From NCBI GenBank assembly GCA_035544215.1, contig DATKHY010000001.1, positions 271,041 to 335,040 on the forward strand: DNA of 64,000 bases, in the 5' to 3' direction. Made by a program: the position numbers and the translations under genes. Shown here piece after piece: positions 60,671 through 64,000 of this stretch. Numbering within the stretch: the stretch's first letter is position 1; every line of letters starts with the position of its first letter. Under the pieces are notes generated by a model, which saw only the letters and a list, made by a program, of their open reading frames with translations, ran no database searches and was not told the origin of the DNA. Source of the DNA: Candidatus Binatia bacterium. Lineage in GTDB: Bacteria > Vulcanimicrobiota > Vulcanimicrobiia > Vulcanimicrobiales > Vulcanimicrobiaceae.

Positions 60671-61516
60671 CCAGCCCGTCCACATGCGGGATGTGATTGC
60701 ATTGAGCTCGACGTACGAAGATCCGCCGCCGCCGCCACCGCTTTGGGCGCTACTATCACTGTTGCCGCCGCCACCGCCGCCGCCGCCGTAATACCCGCCA
60801 CCGCCGCCGCCGCCCCCAAGTCCCAAGTATTGGGAACCGGTGTGCGCACCATTTCCGCCGTTGCCGCCGAGGCCCAGCGCTCCGTTGCCGCCAGCCTGGC
60901 CGTTTCCAGTGCCGCCTCCACCCGAACCGCCGGCACCCTGCGTGCCGCCGCCACCACCGTTAAAAACGTAGCCTCCCGGCTTACCGTCCAAGCCACCGCC
61001 GGCGCCTCCCCAGGCATCGCAGTAGCCGTAATAGACGTACTCGTCGCCGGCGCCCCCGCCGCCTGCGGCCACGATAATGCGATCTTTTAGCCTATCGCCA
61101 CGCATGCGAACGTCAGATGCACCACCCCCGCCATACCCGTGGCCGTATCGCCCGGTGCCGCCAGCGCCACCGCCGTTGAATCCGCTTCGGCCACCGACGA
61201 AAATGGAGAGCTTATCGCCAGGGCGCACGGGGATGACCGCGTAAACTCGGCCCGGAAGGCCGAAGCAGCGCCTGTGAAAGAAGGCGTCTTGCTCGCCCTC
61301 AGCGCCGTGAGCAACCACGGTAAGTCGTGTGACACCTGCGGGGACGATGAACCTTTGCTTCCTGCCGGTGTAATGGAAGATTCTACTATTGGACGCGCCG
61401 GCATCGCGGATCGCGCTATCGGTAGCTCGAATCGGCATCGACGATCCGCAGGCACTGAGCAATGCCGCTGCCACGCTCATGCTCAAAGCGCAACGGCTAA
61501 TCTCCAAACCTCGCAT
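60623..61516 (-). CDS. Glycine-rich-domain lipoprotein
   Basis: 297 residues. Lipobox LSAC near residue 23. The N-terminal part of the mature protein (about 45-110, RFIVPAGVTRLTVVAHGAEG) starts the glycine-rich-domain pattern, then a very long Gly-rich repeat (about 110-265) such as NGALGLGGNGGNG and YYGGGGGGGG, ending in SSYVELNAITSR and LVVLSWN. Likely an exposed fibrous or adhesive surface protein. A broken copy of its tail lies at 61,684. Confidence 0.82.
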   Translation of the reverse strand: MRGLEISRCALSMSVAAALLSACGSSMPIRATDSAIRDAGASNSRIFHYTGRKQRFIVPAGVTRLTVVAHGAEGEQDAFFHRRCFGLPGRVYAVIPVRPGDKLSIFVGGRSGFNGGGAGGTGRYGHGYGGGGASDVRMRGDRLKDRIIVAAGGGGAGDEYVYYGYCDAWGGAGGGLDGKPGGYVFNGGGGGTQGAGGSGGGGTGNGQAGGNGALGLGGNGGNGAHTGSQYLGLGGGGGGGGYYGGGGGGGGNSDSSAQSGGGGGGSSYVELNAITSRMWTGWGKAKSADGLVVLSWN

Positions 61517-61657
61517 GTTCTGCCTCCCTAAAGCCCCAAGAGGTTTCCAGTGCGTTCGACGTTCGCATTTCGATTCTTCGCCGTTGCATTGTCATTGCTC
61601 TAAATCGTGATGCTAAACGCCTTCGATGTTAAGTTCACCGGAGACGGTAGCGCGTGG

Positions 61658-61730
61658 GGTTGCTCGACAGATCGAGGTAAATTTCAGTTCCAGCTGAAGA
61701 CGACGAGCCCATCGGCGCTCTTTGCTTTCC
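61658..61730 (+). repeat. Direct repeat, copy B (truncated Gly-rich gene tail)
   Basis: Second copy of the repeat described at 60,597-60,670, including the untranslated flank. Its position upstream of the intact gene shows a tandem partial duplication of about 1.06 kb spacing. Confidence 0.8.
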
Positions 61731-61800
61731 GCCAACCCTCAACGTACGATGATCCGCCGCCGGCGCCGCCTCCTGCGCCGCCGTAGTATCCGGCCGCCGC
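61684..61800 (-). pseudogene. Truncated copy of the Gly-rich lipoprotein tail
   Basis: The leftward frame ends AGGGSSYVEGWRKAKSADG then LVVFSWN, matching the C-terminus of the gene at 60,623, except that about ten residues between SSYVE and the Trp-Gly-type turn are missing. There is no homologous N-terminus, because the sequence upstream belongs to an unrelated broken gene. A duplicated tail, not an intact gene. Confidence 0.8.
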
Positions 61801-61897
61801 CCCGCCCGCGAGGCCGCATCGCGCTAAGCGATCACCGCTGCTCGCAAGGCCTCGCAATGCCTCGCAGCCGCGCCCGTACGCAACGCTAGCATGGACC

Positions 61898-62311
61898 GCA
61901 TGCGAGCTGTGCGGCGAGCCGGTACTCAAACGCAGGCGCCGGCACTGCGAGGCGTGCATGCGAAAGCGCGGCGCGAGCATGGCCTCCGCGCATCGCCGCA
62001 ATCGCTGTTGGGCGCGCGAGCATCCAGGCCAGCGCGACGAGGCATGGTTCAAGCGCGAGATTGCACAGAAGCTCGACGGATTTACGCTTGCGGAGATCGC
62101 GGCCGTGACACGCTTATCGCTTGCGGCTTGCTCGCGCATCCGGGCTGGCACAAGAGTACCACATGCCAGGCATTGGGAGGTCTTGCACAAGCTCGTAGCG
62201 CGATGCTCCGCCGCGCGAGCCGACGGTAGGCGTGCAGAAGAGGCCGGTGAGGTGCGACGCGGCTCAGCCGACAACCCGAAATGCCGTTGTTTATGCCAGA
62301 TTATCCCCTAG
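61898..62311 (+). pseudogene. Decayed small zinc-finger/HTH gene, copy 1
   Basis: The frame reads ACELCGEPVLKRRRRHCEAC and continues through HRRNRCWAREHPGQRDEAWF to LAACSRIRAGTRVPHARHW. This is a treble-clef-like CxxC...CxxC front and a helix-turn-helix-like back. It lacks a start codon in frame, and the section between the two modules is about 30 residues shorter than in copy 2. I know similar small proteins from other GC-rich bacteria, but not a function. Confidence 0.6.
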
Positions 62312-62314
62312 GTC

Positions 62315-63046
62315 TTAGTACCAGGGGTTAAACATCCCAGAGTAACTCTGTGGCTCGTCTGCAATCTTTTCCTTGGCTGAGCCGTCGATCAACGTCTGAA
62401 TTTTCCCGAACAGATTGTTGATCTGATTCAAGTCATCGCCTGGCCAATTATAGATCTTTATACTTGTTACAACGGAGCAATGCTGCACAGAAATGGTAAA
62501 CAAACTCTGATCGGTCGGAACATTTTGCTCCGGTGGAAGCAGCATAAAGAAGCTCGCCCCTTGAAGCATCCTTCGGATATCGTTCAGAGACGAGGAAAGC
62601 TCATAGGTCCCGACGCGATCCGGCAGGTTGAATTGCGAGTAAATAGCTTTGTCTGGAAAGAAGGACGCCCAAAAGCGCGAACAGCGGAAGGTTGGAGGGG
62701 GTCCTGGCGTAAGTGTGCCCGTACATCCGGTTTGCGTGATGTCCACCTGCGAAATATCCTGATATGATGGAGGCGCATTCGACGTGCACGTCGCCTGCAC
62801 GGCAATTGGCAGCATCGCGATCGCAATCGTCGCAGCAAGTGCGGTCGTTCGCACTGGTGAAGGATTGCTCACAGCTGGTGTTCCTTTCCAGTTCATAACG
62901 AACTCAGGCATTACGCATTTTAGGCGCCGAGCTTTGCGGTACTGTCCCGGGTGCGCCGATCGGGGCTGCGATCCGCCGCACCCCGCCAGCATTGCGAAAG
63001 CGACGCTGCTGCTCAGCGTGTAGAAGCCGAGTTCTAAGCTCTTCAT
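62315..63046 (-). CDS. Lipoprotein-leader fusion in front of a second exported protein
   Basis: 243 residues from ATG 63046 (AAGGAGC upstream). The leader MKSLELGFYTLSSSVAFAML with LAGCGGSQPR resembles the neighbouring lipoprotein leaders. After a 27-residue spacer, a second complete signal sequence appears (VRTTALAATIAIAMLPIAVQA) before a Cys-containing domain with CTGTLTPGPPPTFRCSRFW. A GTG at 62872 with AAAGGAA 8 nt upstream would start the inner protein alone (185 residues). Either the gene has two starts, or a lipoprotein leader was recently placed upstream. The domain is unknown. Confidence 0.7.
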   Translation of the reverse strand: MKSLELGFYTLSSSVAFAMLAGCGGSQPRSAHPGQYRKARRLKCVMPEFVMNWKGTPAVSNPSPVRTTALAATIAIAMLPIAVQATCTSNAPPSYQDISQVDITQTGCTGTLTPGPPPTFRCSRFWASFFPDKAIYSQFNLPDRVGTYELSSSLNDIRRMLQGASFFMLLPPEQNVPTDQSLFTISVQHCSVVTSIKIYNWPGDDLNQINNLFGKIQTLIDGSAKEKIADEPQSYSGMFNPWY

Positions 63047-63648
63047 ACTCTCTGCTCCTTGCCCGATAAACGGACCAGCGGCTGACAGTGTTCGGCGCTA
63101 AGCACAACGCTCCGTGCGACCTGGGCCAGCTGACGCCGCAGCGCGATCGGCGTGGCTACGCCGCGCGTTGCACCCGCCAAGCATAGGCGCCACCATTGCG
63201 AGGAGCGTATGCCGAAGGCGCGCCGCGAGCATGGTCTCCGTGCGATCGAGACAGAACGCAAGGCGCTCGCAACGCAGACCGCCGCGGGCAATGATCCGCG
63301 CCGCAATGCCGACGTGAACCGCGTGCGCGGCGAGGCGATCAGCGAGGGCCATCGCCGCAATCGCAGCTGGGCCGGCGAGCATCCCAAGGAGTGCGACGAG
63401 TCGTGGTTCAAGCGCGAGATCGCGCCGAAGCTCGATGCGTTCGCGCTCAAGGAGATCGCGGCCGCACACAGGCTTATCGCTCGCGGCGTGCTCGCGCATC
63501 CGAGCCGGCACGCAGGTGCCGCATCCACGGCATTGGGATGGCTTGGGCAAGCTCGTCGCCTCTTGACGCTCGCTTCCGTGGGATAGTGCTGGCCCACAGC
63601 GAACGTTCTCAGTCGCCGAATCGCTGGCTTCAGGGAGGCGCAGCAGAG
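63047..63648. other. Region with decayed gene copy 2
   Basis: Between the divergent lipoprotein genes at 63,046 and 63,649. It holds the broken zinc-finger/HTH gene copy 2 and the ribosome binding site GGGAGG of the gene at 63,649. No intact gene. Confidence 0.5.
63152..63586 (+). pseudogene. Decayed small zinc-finger/HTH gene, copy 2
   Basis: The frame holds RRHHCEERMPKARREHGLRA, then NDPRRNADVNRVRGEAISEG, HRRNRSWAGEHPKECDESWF and KREIAPKLDAFALKEIAAAH. Near 63,470-63,490 the reading frame shifts: the adjacent frame continues with ACSRIRAGTQVPHPRHWDGL and KLVAS, matching copy 1. The Cys-rich front is also damaged. Copies 1 and 2 lie in the same direction, 1.25 kb apart, on either side of the leader-fusion gene. 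Confidence 0.6.
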
Positions 63649-64000
63649 ATGAAGAGCTTAGGTTCTGGCCGCTATGCTGTAAGCATCAGCGTCGCCGCAG
63701 CATTGCTCGTTGGATGCGGCGGAGCGCAGCCGCCGATCGACGTGCCGGGCGCGATGCCGCACGCGGCGGGGGTCGCTCCGGCTCGCACGGGGCATCGCAT
63801 GAGCGCGTCGTCCTATCAGGTGCTGTACTCGTTCCACGAGGGCCAATTTCACGGAAGGCACCCCGAATCGGCCCTGACCTACGTAAACGGGACACTTTAT
63901 GGAACGACTTACGGCGGGGGCAACGGATGCGCGGGTGGGTGCGGGACCGTTTACCGTGTGAGCACCACTGGCACGGAGAAAGTCCTGTACAGCTTCCATG
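63649..64000 (+). CDS. GloVer tandem-repeat lipoprotein, cut by the window end
   Basis: ATG 63649 with GGGAGG 12 nt upstream opens a frame that runs off the end. The leader MKSLGSGRYAVSISVAAALL with lipobox LVGC is the same cassette as at 59,504. The mature part begins with QVLYSFHEGQFHGRHPES, NGTLYGTTYGGG, and CGTVYRVSTTGTEKVLYSFH, a complete GloVer repeat and the start of the next. Third GloVer gene in the window. Confidence 0.9.
   Translation, partial: MKSLGSGRYAVSISVAAALLVGCGGAQPPIDVPGAMPHAAGVAPARTGHRMSASSYQVLYSFHEGQFHGRHPESALTYVNGTLYGTTYGGGNGCAGGCGTVYRVSTTGTEKVLYSFH

Noticed and set aside
60743..61455. Ala/Val-rich open frames opposite the Gly-rich gene
   Set aside because: They are the complements of Gly codon repeats and have no start context.

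Overview
This is a GC-rich bacterial window that splits into a horizontally acquired left part (about 1-20,540) and a chromosomal right part (about 20,600-64,000) crowded with secreted lipoprotein genes. The many GloVer-type (Gly/Leu/Tyr/Gly/Thr-Thr tandem repeat) lipoproteins, NHL/SMP-30-like beta-propeller lipoproteins, three acid-phosphatase/phospholipase-C-like phosphoesterases and a YXWGXW-repeat protein recall genomes I know from the candidate phylum Eremiobacterota (WPS-2, Vulcanimicrobiota). That assignment is inference from gene content; there is no rRNA in the window to settle it.

Region 1 (688-13,012) is a tightly packed conjugation operon in the IncP Trb / MPF-T order: coupling protein (VirD4/TraG), TrbB (VirB11), TrbC (VirB2), TrbD (VirB3), TrbE (VirB4), TrbJ (VirB5), TrbL (VirB6), TrbF (VirB8), TrbG (VirB9), TrbI (VirB10), a VirB1-like lytic transglycosylase and a TraF signal peptidase. 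Together these would build and energise a mating-pair channel. No relaxase is present, so the element must continue to the left. Three positions that are normally invariant are altered: the VirB4 Walker B Asp is Gly, the coupling-protein Walker B Asp is Glu, and the transglycosylase catalytic Glu is Lys.

Region 2 (13,041-19,975) is the cargo. It holds a 779-residue protein with a zinc ribbon and a C-terminal PD-(D/E)XK-like nuclease motif, a two-gene unit of a 570-residue protein with a degenerate nuclease-like core followed by a HEPN-like protein with an RxxxxH motif, a 63-residue protein, and a DUF2971-like protein. It looks like a defence island and is the best candidate for an undescribed system. 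It ends near a solitary tRNA 3' end (20,514-20,538) that is best read as an attachment-site scar.

Region 3 (20,600-27,200) holds a beta-helix protein without a signal peptide, a beta-propeller lipoprotein, 1.3 kb of gene debris, and a complete large serine recombinase. The recombinase start codon abuts a gene that appears to lack its 5' end.

Region 4 (27,300-57,000) is ordinary chromosome rich in exported proteins: an HExxE metal-site lipoprotein, small periplasmic proteins, an SRPBCC/membrane-protein pair, phosphoesterases, propeller and HAF-like proteins, an anti-sigma-type ATPase, a PLP-dependent threonine dehydratase family enzyme, an MFS transporter, a cyclase/NB-ARC/TPR regulator, a DHFR-like reductase and a quinone-oxidoreductase-like enzyme. 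Two enzyme-family members here (46,182 and 49,364) have lost their catalytic residues and look like pseudoenzymes.

Region 5 (58,000-64,000) is a lipoprotein cluster in which almost the same lipoprotein leader is attached to unrelated mature domains. It is interspersed with decaying copies of a small zinc-finger/helix-turn-helix gene and a duplicated gene tail, which suggests active local duplication and module shuffling.
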